From contig JAADVB010000117.1 of the NCBI GenBank assembly GCA_023334545.1, positions 1 through 54,021 of the forward strand: a DNA stretch of 54,021 bases. The letters run 5' to 3'. The notes below the pieces were generated by a model, which saw nothing but the letters and a program-made list of their open reading frames with translations, made no database searches and had not been told where the DNA came from. The translations under genes were made by a program, and so were the position numbers. The DNA is from Salisapilia sapeloensis. Taxonomy: Eukaryota; Oomycota; Peronosporomycetes; Peronosporales; Salisapiliaceae. Of the stretch, positions 32,318 through 43,079 are shown in pieces (the stretch's first letter is position 1; the number at the start of each line of letters is the position of its first letter).

Positions 32318-35300
32318 ATGGCGAGGAGAGATGAACGGCGGAATCCGCTCGTGAAGCAACTTGTGCTGGAGAATGCTCGTCCGGCAAAGATCAGCCACCT
32401 GGGCTTTGGTCTGATGGACGACGTCGAGATGATGCGCTCTGCGAATGTCCGCATCCACTCCAAGTACGTTTTCAATGGACTTTTATAGCTCTCGTCAAAG
32501 CTTACTCCTTGCGTAGAGATCTGTTCCAAATGCCATCTCGAGATCCTGCCAAGGATGGAGTGCTGGACAAACGACTCGGTGTCTCGAGCAAGACGGACGT
32601 TTGTGAGGTATATTGAATGCGGATGATTGGTAGTGGCATGGCATTGACACAAGACACTCGAATAGACTTGTAACCAGAAGCTGGCGGATTGTGTCGGACA
32701 CTTCGGCTATATAAAGGTACTTCTGGCTTTGATAAGACTTGCTATTGGGTACAAACGTCCTAATTACGAATATCTTAGCTGGAGCTGCCTGTCTTCCACA
32801 TTGGCTACTTTAAGATGATTCTCGAGATCCTCCAAAACATTTGCAAGAACTGTTCTCGAGTTCTCTTGTCTCCACAAGACCGAGAGACGTACTTGCGTAG
32901 AATGCGCGACCCAAAGTCCGACGCTTTGAGGCGACAGGGACTTCGAAAGCGTATCTCGGCCATGTGCAAAAAGGTCGTCCAGTGTCCTTACTGTCAAGAG
33001 CCCAACGGCACAGTCCGAAAGATCACTAGTACGACTTTGAAGCTAGTGCATGAAAAGTTCCGGTCGAAGCAAGCGCAGGACCTGCACGAGGTGTTCATGG
33101 CCCAGTTCCAAGAGGCGCAGTCTGTCCATCCGGAGATTAAGCCTCACTTGCCGAAAGCTCAGGAAGACCTCAGTCCACTAAAGGTGCAGCAGCTCTTCCA
33201 GCAGATCCCAGACCAGGATTGCGACCTCTTATGGTCCGACTCCGACGCTGGCCGACCGGAGAAGCTGCTTTTGAACTCTGTTCTCGTTCCTCCAGTGTGC
33301 ATCCGGCCGTCTGTTGCGATGGACACTGGTGCTGGAAGTAACGAAGACGACTTGACCGTGAAGCTGCAGGAGATTATCCAGGTGAACGCTGCGTTGCGAG
33401 CAGCTCTGCTCAAGGGAGCGAGCTTGAAAATGGTCATGGAGGACTGGGACTTTTTGCAGATTCAAGTGGCGCAGCTGATGAACGGAGACACGCCTGGTCT
33501 GGTCAAGCCGCCAGGAACCAAGACCAGCATCCGAGGTCTGTGCCAGCGACTCAAGGGTAAGCAAGGTCGGTTCCGAGGTAACTTGTCTGGAAAGCGTGTG
33601 GACTTCTCCGGTCGAACAGTCATTTCGCCTGATCCGAATCTTCGGATCGACCAAGTGGGTGTCCCGATCCACGTCGCTCTGACCATGACGTATCCAGAAA
33701 AGGTGACGCGGTACAATTTGGCCAAGCTCCAAAAATGCGTCGAGAACGGTCCGAAGCAACACCCTGGCGCCAACATCGTTCGGGTGGAAGGAGATAAGTT
33801 CACAAAGAACCTAGCGTACGGTGACAGGAAGAAGCAGGCCAAGCAGCTCAAGATCGGAGACATTGTCGAGCGCCACTTGGAGGACGACGACATTGTGCTG
33901 TTCAACCGACAGCCTTCCCTCCACAAGATGTCGATCATGGCCCATCGCGTCAAGGTGGTGCCGTGGCGGACGTTCCGATTCAACGAGTGCGTCTGCTCTC
34001 CGTACAACGCAGACTTTGACGGAGACGAGATGAATTTGCATCTCCCGCAGACGGAGGAAGCACGTGCAGAAGCCATCCAGCTCATGGGGGTCGAGCAGAA
34101 TCTAATTACGCCTCGGAACGGAGAGCCTCTTGTCGCTGCGACGCAGGACTTTTTAACTGCCAGCTACTTGCTGACGCAGAAGAACCAGTTTTTCAATCGA
34201 GAACAGTTCTGTCAGCTACTTGCCTTGCTTAGCGACGGAGACGAGCACTTTGACCTGCCGTTCCCAGCGATTCTGAAGCCGATGAAGCTTTGGACTGGAA
34301 AGCAGGTGATGAGTCTGCTCATTAAGCCCAACAGCAAGTGCTCTGTTCTGGCCAATCTCGAACTCAAGGAACGTAACTACACGGACAACAAGTACATGTG
34401 CCATAAGGACGGATACGTCTGCTTCCGGAACAGTGAGCTCGTGTGTGGAAACTTGGCGAAGAAGACGTTGGGAGACGGAAGTAAGAAAGGTCTCTTCTAC
34501 GTCCTCATTCGAGACCACGGACATGAAGAGGCTGCGAGGTGCATGAACCGGCTGGCAAAGCTCTGCTCCAGATGGCTGGGCGACTACAAGGGTTTCTCTA
34601 TCGGTATCGACGACGTCATGCCGTCGCAGGACCTCGTGGACGAGAAGATGCAGTTACTCCAGAAGGGATACGACGCAGCCAACGAGTCCATTGAGGCTTA
34701 TAGGAAGGGAAAGCTGGCGCTCAAGCCTGGCTGTAATGCGCTTCAGTCGCTCGAGAGCGAGTTGAACGGTCTGCTCGGTAAGCTTCGTGAGACGGCCGGT
34801 GCGGCATGCATGCAGTCGCTTCCGTTCCACAACAACCCTCGCATCATGGCCGAGTGCGGGTCCAAGGGTTCTGCTTTGAACATTTCGCAGATGGTTGCGT
34901 GTGTCGGGCAGCAGAGTGTTGGCGGATCGCGTGTCGCCGAAGGGTTTGTCAACCGGACGCTTCCGCATTTCCTACCGCATGCTCTCCACCCTGCTGCCAA
35001 GGGATTCGTCGCCAACTCCTTTTACAGCGGTTTAACAGCGACAGAGTTCTTCTTCCATACGATGGGCGGTCGAGAAGGTCTAGTCGACACGGCCGTTAAG
35101 ACCGCCGAGACGGGGTATATGGCTCGACGACTGATGAAGGCGCTGGAGGATCTGAGCTGTCAGTACGACCGGACGGTCCGCAACTCAGAAGGCACGGTCG
35201 TCCAGTTCACATACGGAGACGACGGTCTGAATCCTGCATTCATGGAGGGAGACGACCGGCCGGTGGACTTTGATCGACTGCTGCAGCACGTGCAGCACAT

Positions 35301-36963
35301 TCTTCCGGACCACGAGTCTCCTGCTCTCATGCCCAAGGAGCTTCGTGATCTTGCCAAGGACGTGGTCCAGCGAAAGGAGTTTAGTAAGATCCTCCCGACC
35401 GGACGCAAGTTCCTGGCCGAAGTCGAGTCCTACTTCGGTGCGTTTGCGTCTCAAATGGCCAAGGTGCGGCAGGACGTCGGCATCGAACGATTGGATGCTC
35501 AAGTCAGTACGTACGCTGATGTGTTAGAGCAGGAGTTTGACGCGGAGGTCGAAGGCGTTGAAGTCAAGCCTCGTGTCAAGGAGGACGACAAGATGGACGT
35601 CGTGAGCGATGAACTAGAGGAGCTCAAGGAAAGAGGGCTGCACAAGGTCGGCACCAAGCAGTACGATGCGGAAAGGTTCCCATCATCTAGTAAGAGCATG
35701 GAGTGGAGAAAGAACGCCAAGGTCGCTGGCAGTAGCGAAAAGGAAGAGGAGGCGTGGCTCGTGGCGCATCATGTTTGCCGAGTGACGAAGAAGCAGGTGG
35801 AGAAGCTAGCCGAGATGGCTCTGCACAAGTATTATCGAGCACGCATGGAGAGCGGAGAGGCCGTGGGAGCCATTGGCGCCCAGAGTATCTCGGAGCCTGG
35901 TACGCAGATGACGCTCAAGACGTTCCACTTTGCCGGTGTCGCCAGTATGAACGTGACACTCGGTGTCCCTCGTCTCAAGGAGATCATCAACGCCAGTAAG
36001 AAGATCAGTACGCCCATCATCACCGCAGCGCTTGTGAGCAAGAGCGACGAGCGGTCGGCGCGTATCGTCAAGGGACGCATCGAGAAGACCACGCTTGGCG
36101 AGATTGCCGTCCACATCAAGGAAGTCGTGGCGAAAGACCAGGCCTACTTGTCTGTGAAACTGGACCTCCACGCCATCGACCAGCTGCATCTGAACGTGAC
36201 TGCCAAGTCGGTCCGACATAGTCTTCTTCACCCGCTCATGGCGCCTGCTACCGGCGGAGCTCTCAAACTGCTGAAAGAGCAGCACGTGTTGCTTAACGCC
36301 AGATGCCCGGACAAACTACGGATCCTGGCGCCTCCCAACTACAGAGGGTCCAAGGGAGAGAGCCGAGGAGCGTACTTTTGTCTGCAGTCACTCAAGCAAG
36401 AGCTCCCGGGCGTCATCGTCCAGGGCATTGCCAGTGTCAACCGTGCTGTCATCAACTACGAGGAAGGCAAGGAGAAGTCGCACCACTTACTTGTGGAAGG
36501 CTACGGTCTCTTGGACGTCATGGGCATCCCTGGCGTCGACGGTCTGCACACCAAGTCGAACCACATCATCGAGGTGGAGCATACGCTCGGTATTGAGGCT
36601 GCGAGAGAACTAATCTCGGCAGAAGTCAGCTACATCATGCAGGCGTACGGTATCGGTATCGACCGTCGACACTTGATGCTACTGTCGGACGTGATGACGT
36701 TTAAGGGCGAGGTGCTCGGCATTACGCGCTTCGGTATCGCCAAGATGAAGGAGAGTGTGCTTATGCTGGCGTCGTTCGAAAAGACGACGGACCATCTCTT
36801 CGACGCCGCTGCACACGCGAGAACAGACACTATCAACGGCGTGAGCGAGTGCATCATCATGGGCGTGCCCATCGGCATCGGCACGGGCATGTTCCAGCTG
36901 ATGCGGCAGGTGGACAAGCCTCGCGTGCACAGCCGGAAGCCACTACTCGGGTACCAGATTTAG
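32318..36963 (+). CDS. RPC1: DNA-directed RNA polymerase III largest subunit, 4 exons
   Basis: Exons are 32318-32463, 32517-32607, 32666-32716 and 32779-36963, giving 1490 residues. The protein forms half of the catalytic centre of RNA polymerase III, which makes tRNAs and 5S rRNA in the nucleus. Visible marks: the N-terminal zinc site (CETCNQKLADCVGHFGY, then CKNC and CPYC), the magnesium-binding loop NADFDGDEMN at about residues 506-515, and the bridge-helix region (GLTATEFFFHTMGGREGLVD, TAVKTAETGYMARRLMKALE). The ISHLGFGLM start and the GVLDKRLG segment point to the Pol III type rather than Pol I or II, as does the lack of a heptad tail. Three tiny introns crowd the first 500 bases; the rest is one long exon. 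It is convergent with the next gene. Confidence 0.95.
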
Positions 36964-37021
36964 GTTACGAATGAAAAGCTTGTTGGTTTTACGTAAAACA
37001 CGAATCCTTCCTATGTACTCT

Positions 37022-38308
37022 TTAGACTTGACTGACGGGAGGCGTGTAGTCCGAGTGGGCGTTCCCAAACTTCTTCTGGGCCTTGGCAGCTTTCTTCCGC
37101 TCGTGCTTCTTGTCCGTGTAGTTCATCACGAGAGCAAAGATGATCGCACTGAGGCCGTAGAGCGCTAGGCAGGAGCCGCTGGCAATCCAGATCGCAGACG
37201 TCTCGGAAGGACCAAAGTCCGTGTACCGAGGCAGCAGCAACGCCAGTGCGATGCCAATGGCGCTTTCGATGAACCTCCAGGCGTGCACGACGACGAGTTT
37301 GGAGCTGCCGAGGGTCTTGGACGCCTTCCCTTTTCTCCACGTGACGTGACTCGCATCGACGATAAAGAAGACGAAGAACGGGAAGAGGATTAGGCTTCGG
37401 AAGAGCTGTTTCATGATGGAAGAGCGGTCTGGATGAGCCAAGCGAAGTGTGACCGTGGACACCATGGACGTGATGAAGATGACGATGCTGTAGACGATAA
37501 TGGTGTAACCCGTGGTCATCGCTACGAGCAACACAGCTCCTAGTCGGAAGGCGAACTGGCCCAAGACGAAGAAGGTGCTGACGATGCCAATGAACTTTTT
37601 GTCTTTCTTGCACAAGTACAAGGTGATGCCTCGGATCAGCGTCACGGACGTCGAGACGACTGCCCACAAGTCCAACAGTTGCCACTTGCGGTAATGGATA
37701 GTGGCGTTCGCCTGCAAGATGAAGATCGGAGCATCTCGCATGACGGCCTGGAGGAAGTTGACGTACTCGAGCTGACGTTGAGCCGCCTTGGCCGTGTGCC
37801 TAGGACTGGAATCGGCATTTTGCTCGTACTCATTACTGATGATCGGCAATGGATCCTTATCCGATGAACTGGACGAGCTGGATGAGCTAGAGCTGCTACG
37901 ACGATTTAGTTGCTCCTTCTTATGCTTGCGCTTCGCGACGACAGTGACCAGTGTCTCCGATAGAACTCGAAATTGGAAAAGCCCGATGAAGAAGGAGAAG
38001 AAGCCGTTTAAAAAGGAGGATACGAAGAACGTATTGCGTCGCGACTTGTAGTCGAGGTAGACACCGATAAACCCCAGCAAGACGCCATTAAAGACGAGAA
38101 ATATGATGGATAGAATGTACTCGTCAATCCAGTCACGCTGGATATACTCGTAGTTGAGCACAATGTCCGTCGTCGCTGTGCTCGCTTCATACACCGCTCC
38201 AAGCACTTGCACAACCTCCGAAATCATGGTCTTCCAGTCCAGACGAAAATGGAAAATGCGTCCAGGGGCTGGAGGTTTCAAAGTGGATTCTGCTCTCGAC
38301 TTATACAA
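37022..38308 (-). CDS. XK-related-like multi-pass membrane protein, copy 1
   Basis: This is a single-exon frame of 428 residues with eight or more hydrophobic segments. Core motifs include VLNYEYIQRDWIDEYILS near the N-terminus and LQANATIHYRKW in the middle, both echoed in the paralogue at 43080-44249. The layout resembles XK-related proteins, some of which are lipid scramblases; a scramblase role here is only a possibility. A cytoplasmic loop holds twelve consecutive serines written with mixed codons. By alignment with the paralogue, the true start may be the in-frame ATG at 38227. It ends 58 bases from the RNA polymerase III stop, tail to tail. Confidence 0.75.
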   Translation of the reverse strand: MYKSRAESTLKPPAPGRIFHFRLDWKTMISEVVQVLGAVYEASTATTDIVLNYEYIQRDWIDEYILSIIFLVFNGVLLGFIGVYLDYKSRRNTFFVSSFLNGFFSFFIGLFQFRVLSETLVTVVAKRKHKKEQLNRRSSSSSSSSSSSSDKDPLPIISNEYEQNADSSPRHTAKAAQRQLEYVNFLQAVMRDAPIFILQANATIHYRKWQLLDLWAVVSTSVTLIRGITLYLCKKDKKFIGIVSTFFVLGQFAFRLGAVLLVAMTTGYTIIVYSIVIFITSMVSTVTLRLAHPDRSSIMKQLFRSLILFPFFVFFIVDASHVTWRKGKASKTLGSSKLVVVHAWRFIESAIGIALALLLPRYTDFGPSETSAIWIASGSCLALYGLSAIIFALVMNYTDKKHERKKAAKAQKKFGNAHSDYTPPVSQV

Positions 38309-38937
38309 ACTTCAAGACTAATATGGGTTCAGAATCGTTTGGACGAGCGATCGAGCGCGAAAGTACGAGTAACACGTGGTAATGCTGACGTTTGATTAAA
38401 GGCACTAGTCTCCGATAGGCGAGGCGCGAGTGTCTGCTTGTCTGCGTATTTATCTGCGGACTACGACTGCACTGATAAAGCATGGGGCATGGAGCGCGTT
38501 CTGGAATTGATGTGCGTGCGCAAGATTGGCACAGTGGGATGGGCTGACGACATGTAGCCATGATCGACCATCAGCGACCAATGCTTACAGGTATGCTGGG
38601 TGAACGCTCCTCGTAAGCAGACGCACTTTCTGTGTGTAGATCTCAAGTAGCAAGACGAGTGCTGCGGCGGTTAAACCGCTAGCGCATGTTCATCCTCCGT
38701 GCCATTCGAAGTGGGTGCAACGACTGTAGAGAGCACAGAGGATTTTTGGATTCCCTGAGATTAACCGTTTTTTTCGGGATGGCAAATGTGCATTGCAAAG
38801 TGGCAGTTTATGATTAGCTGAGCGTATCCGCCCGTCACAGGCGTCAGGTACAGCGACGAGCCGATGTCGAGGATGAGCAGTCTTCACACAGAATCACTTA
38901 ACATTCCTTGGTAGCGACTCTTCTTTGATCATGAATG
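38309..38937. other. Intergenic, one short coding-like patch
   Basis: No complete gene was found. A minus-strand patch near 38770-38880 reads LLILDIGSSLYLTPVTGGYA and may be an exon or relic belonging to the frame at 38938-39468, but I could not join them in phase. Confidence 0.3.
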
Positions 38938-39468
38938 TTAACATCGTCCAGATATATATTTGCCGAGAATAGCATCATGGTCATCGGCGCCTAGTTTCAA
39001 GATGAATGCGTTCTCTTGACGTTTTACAAATGTACGAAGGTCGGTCAAGTCGTTTGATGGCTCACAGCTCCACTTGACAAGGTTGTCACTCGTGACTGGT
39101 CTATTGGTGTCAATGTCATAGAGCTCTGCGCCATCAATGGTAAACTTCTTTCTTGCCGTGCAAGCATCTCTCGATATCGTTCTTGAAGCCTCGAGCAGAT
39201 TAGAAGACGCTAAATGCGGCCTCCAAGCATTTATGTCAGAAATGTCGCTGATGCTTTGGTGGTCAGGTCGTTTGCCGAGTACATCGCCATCGATACGTAC
39301 AGTGCAAGCGCCCCAAGCATATTTCCTGTGCTCGATTTTACATGTCGAGTGCGTTGGGTCAAGTTGGGGCCCCTTGGTCGGATGGTAAGTTCCCGTAACT
39401 GCTACTGTGGGTGCTATCAGCCACTTGATCGAGTAGCCTTCTCGGGTTGGCTGAATGTCATGACATTG
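38938..39468 (-). pseudogene. Stop-free reading frame without start codon; gene fragment or internal exon
   Basis: The minus strand is open for 176 codons before the TAA at 38938, yet contains no ATG at its head and follows a stop at 39469-39471. The composition is protein-like (SIKWLIAPTVAVTGTYHP, HSTCKIEHRKYAWGACTVRI, LTDLRTFVKRQENAFILKL). It could be a large internal or terminal exon of a spliced gene whose 5' exons I cannot place, or the remains of a truncated gene. No family was recognised. A 108-codon frame on the other strand overlaps it and is judged a shadow. Confidence 0.45.
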
Positions 39469-40708
39469 TCACGTACAGATCGAACAAGAAGATTTTACAA
39501 AAGAACTGGATGGGAGCAACCGATTGAGTACAGCAGATAAGATCTCAGATAGGTGGAAAGAAGTGGATGGAGTCGGTTGTATCTTTCAAGTCAGTTGCTA
39601 TTATCAAGCTCCATGCCACCGTGAAGAACGTAGCGACCTCTGGGCAAGTACTCTTCTTTACTTGCAACTCAGTTGATATAGGAGGCTAAGGTACGCTTGG
39701 TGTGAGTGTGCTTGCGCTAGATTCGTGTTAAATGTGATAATTAGGGAGTGTACACCTCTGGCTACCTTAAAGCATATCGAATGTGAAACGCAAGACCGAA
39801 TATAGTTTAAATCTAGCAGAGTCTTCTTTAGAAGCGCAAACTGTGATCAAAAAAGCACAAAAAGAACTGGAGAGATTGGAAAGCAATTTCAACACTATCC
39901 GTCGCATCCACAAGAAGCGTATTGACAATGTCTGCGAGAGCTTTTTAAAGATAGAACGGATACATTCAGACACTTGCATAACTTTTTCAACGCGTACTAT
40001 TTTTGCGTCTACATTACAAAAATATCTTTGTTGGATGATTCAAGGTGTGTAGATGACCTTACAAGGTGCTTGTGTATGTTTCTTTCGCATTACAACATGC
40101 GGGTACTTGTAGAACCCTGCATCAGAGCTGCCGATACAAGTCGTCATCTCTCCTTGTCTATGCTTCTATCGCCGACAAAATCGAAGCGTCATGGCGCCTT
40201 TCTACCATCTCATATAAACCTTGCGTTCTGCTGACGGAATTGCGTTTCCCGTCGGCCTGAGGCGAACTTCAAGTCGTCGATTGCGCATCCTGACGTCGAA
40301 GGCTCCGGAAGCGCGTTGGGGACCTGAGAAAGCCCTCCATCTGCGAAGCGTAATGCCAGTTTCATTCTCCTGGCCTTGAATTCCTTGTGGCTATTACGGT
40401 CGCGTCGAAAAGCTTCCTAAACCACCTTCCCACACCCCTGTACCAATGCGCTTCAGAAACATGCGCACGACGACGTGACTGACTTGACTTTTGTATGATC
40501 GGCCGCAGTTTCGTCTGCACCCTTCAAAATTGTGTAAGGGCACCAAACAAGTAGTCCAGAGCTCCCGCCATTCTCCCTTTTTCGTCCAGCTGCGCTCCGT
40601 TCCGTCGATGGTCTTCGTAGATACGTCTGCTTAGCTTCTTTCGACACTCGAATCGGTGCTCTACACGGGTCTTTCAGCGACAAGACCACACGCGCTCGAA
40701 CTCTGTAC
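39469..40708. other. Intergenic with possible coiled-coil exon
   Basis: A plus-strand stretch at about 39772-40052 reads as a charged coiled coil (TVIKKAQKELERLESNFN) but has no ATG in a good position and no neighbour exon I can join. The remainder shows nothing I can support, apart from the presumed promoter of the kinase gene. Confidence 0.3.
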
Positions 40709-41965
40709 ATGAAAACGACCGCGATCCTGCAGTGGCAGCGTCTCAAAGCCTGGAGTCTCGTCCATCCATCCTTGCCAATCAACACCATGAACGACTGGGA
40801 CCTCGTCTACCCCGCCATCCAACCGACAAAGTCCGCCTCGACCACCTCTCTCTCCAGCTCTGCCTGCACGTCTCTGTGTGAAGATGACGACATGCGCAGG
40901 AGCAAGAACCCGGTCGTCTTTGACCTACTCAAGGTCATTGGCGCCGGGTCCTTCGGAACCGTCCTCCTCAGCTGTCTCCGGAACGACCCAACTAAACTCT
41001 TTGCCGTCAAAGTCGTGCCCAAGCGCAAGCTGCGAGAAGCCCACTGGGAGCTCGACTTGCGCCGTCTCGACACGGAGAAAAAGGTCATGGCGATCGTCGA
41101 CCATCCCTTCATCACATCCCTCTACTGCGCCTTTGAGACGCGAGAGAGCCTCAACTTTGTTATGGAGTTCTGTCCTGGTGGAGACCTCTACTTCCTCCTC
41201 GACAAGTTCCAGAACAATCGACTGCCGGAGAAACCCCACGTGGCTTTCTACGGCGCATGCATGGTGCTTGCCTTGGATCACCTGCACTCGATGAACATTG
41301 CCTACCGAGACCTCAAGCCCGAGAACCTATTCATCGGCGCCGACGGTTTCCTTCGTCTGGGAGACTTTGGCTTTGCTCGTCCAGAAGTCGAAAACGACAG
41401 CACCTGCACCAGCTTCTGTGGGTCGGAAGACTACATTGCTCCGGAAGTGATTGCTGGGAAGGGGTACGGACTGGCGGCCGACCTCTGGAGTCTTGGCTGC
41501 GTCCTCTATGAACTGATGACCGGCTTCCCGCCGTTTTACACGAACCAGAGTCGCGAGGCAGGCAACCTCTTCTCGCGCATCCGACTGCAGCAAGTCAATT
41601 ACCCTGCCTACCTCTCGAAGCAAGCCAAGAGTTTGCTCAAGGGGCTGCTGGCGAAGGACCCGGCGGACAGACTTGGCAGCCGGAGCATGCAGGACGTGCT
41701 GGACCACCCGTTCTTTGAAGACATCAATTGGAACCAGCTCATGGCCAAAGAGGCGACGCCCCCCTTTATCCCGAAAATGAAACACGACCGCGATACGCGC
41801 CACTTTGAGCAGCAGTTCACGCAGCAGCAGGTGCTCGGTCGGACACTGTCGTTTCACCTCGACCGAACGGACAGCGACAGCGATAGCGAGAACTCGTTCA
41901 CGAACGAAGACACGCGCTGCTTTGAGGACTTTGACTGGTGCGCCGAGGATGCGCAGCTACGATAG
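40709..41965 (+). CDS. AGC-family serine/threonine protein kinase
   Basis: This is a single-exon frame of 418 residues. It transfers phosphate from ATP to Ser/Thr on target proteins. All catalytic marks are present: glycine loop GAGSFGTV, lysine in FAVKVVPK, YRDLKPEN catalytic loop, DFGFA metal site, and an activation segment with TSFCGSEDYIAPE. The tail (PPFIPKM, then CFEDFDW near the end) is an AGC C-terminal extension with a hydrophobic-type motif. The Thr before SFCGSEDYIAPE is the likely activation-loop site for PDK1. Similar kinases include SGK, S6K and PKA; the exact branch is unclear. A second in-frame ATG (40787, MNDWDLV) may be the true start. Confidence 0.93.
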   Translation: MKTTAILQWQRLKAWSLVHPSLPINTMNDWDLVYPAIQPTKSASTTSLSSSACTSLCEDDDMRRSKNPVVFDLLKVIGAGSFGTVLLSCLRNDPTKLFAVKVVPKRKLREAHWELDLRRLDTEKKVMAIVDHPFITSLYCAFETRESLNFVMEFCPGGDLYFLLDKFQNNRLPEKPHVAFYGACMVLALDHLHSMNIAYRDLKPENLFIGADGFLRLGDFGFARPEVENDSTCTSFCGSEDYIAPEVIAGKGYGLAADLWSLGCVLYELMTGFPPFYTNQSREAGNLFSRIRLQQVNYPAYLSKQAKSLLKGLLAKDPADRLGSRSMQDVLDHPFFEDINWNQLMAKEATPPFIPKMKHDRDTRHFEQQFTQQQVLGRTLSFHLDRTDSDSDSENSFTNEDTRCFEDFDWCAEDAQLR

Positions 41966-42425
41966 ACAGGAGACTTTAAATTAAATCCAAGCGTGCTGTC
42001 CACATTGTGTACCTATGCTTGTTGGTCGACTCTTCTCGTATGTGACTCTACTATCGATGGCTCAAGGGAGGGAAGGACGATAGGCTGCAGATGGCTGCAT
42101 CGTGGACGGCATCGTAGAGGAGAGTGGCGTCTGTCGATCGAATCGAAGATAAGAGTGCTGCCGACCTTTGTACCAGATCTAAGTTTGGCTTTCAGATATT
42201 ACCGCTTGGTGAGGTAGTCTGTTGCCCCCCAGTCGCCTTAATTTTCTTTTGAAGGCTACCGAGGGCCCGCACCCGGAACACCGCACAATCTTCAGGATGC
42301 GACTCAGCCCACCAGACATCAGACATCACTTTGAAACAATCTTTGATAAACCTCTCCTGACTGGACTAGTCGACCTTTTCTCGACTGTTCGATCCAGCCA
42401 ACGTTAACGTCAAGGTGGAAGTTTC
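41966..42425. other. Intergenic, no gene recognised
   Basis: This gap lies between the kinase stop and the tentative small minus-strand gene. No coding signal was seen. Confidence 0.4.
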
Positions 42426-42942
42426 TCATCGACCTTGGAACTCTAGGTTAACCTTCACCAGATTTGGAAGAAGTGATTCGTCTTGAATCCAGTCACGAAC
42501 TCTTGTTGAAGTAGCAGCAGTCAAGTAGGAGTGACGATCGTGCCACATGCGCCACGATACAAGAGGAAGATGTTTTGCGAAATGAGCCATTTTATTTATC
42601 CTTGGACATGTCGCTGCCATAATTTGCTTCGTAGAGGTTGTATCGTCGGACTGCACCCACAATACAAATCTCATCCTACCAAGTGAGTAAGACGGGGATG
42701 CAGTGTCCGTAGCTGTACAAATGAATATCTGGGAATGGATTAAAAGCGCATCCAAAGATTCGAAATGACAATGATAGCACTAAATACTCCATTCGATCGT
42801 ACTGATGTGCATTTCTTCCAGTCTTGCGATTTGATCGCTGCCAAGGACAACCGCAGTACCTCGACCGAGTTAATACACCAAATTGGTCCATTAAAACAGC
42901 GTTATTTATGCCAACAAGCATCGTTTTATATTCGAGACGCAT
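42426..42942 (-). CDS. Possible small split gene, unrecognised
   Basis: Exon 2 (42675-42426) encodes 83 codons with protein-like composition (RFVLWVQSDDTTSTKQIMA, HLPLVSWRMWHDRHSYLTAA). It joins in phase 2 through a 43-base intron (GTACAG...GGTAG) to a frame that opens at ATG 42942 (157 residues) or ATG 42792 (107 residues). The 5' part is less convincing than the 3' part, so the start and possibly another intron are uncertain. No domain was recognised. Confidence 0.4.
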
Positions 42943-43079
42943 TCGAGTTGAAGTAAATCCCCAGGAGTCGCAGATGCAATGAGTGGCGAGTTTCTTTCCA
43001 AAGCACAGAAAATGTGTCGCTGGCTCTCCATGGAGTGCAGCAATGCTATTCAGTAGGTAATTCGAAGAAATAAAGCTGC

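Noticed and set aside
34216-36917. Several 90-160 codon frames antisense or out of frame with the polymerase gene
   Set aside because: They lie within one conserved 4.2 kb exon and show no independent features.
39214-39540. 108-codon plus-strand frame
   Set aside because: It overlaps a 176-codon stop-free frame on the other strand. No second exon could be joined with confidence and it has no recognisable motif.
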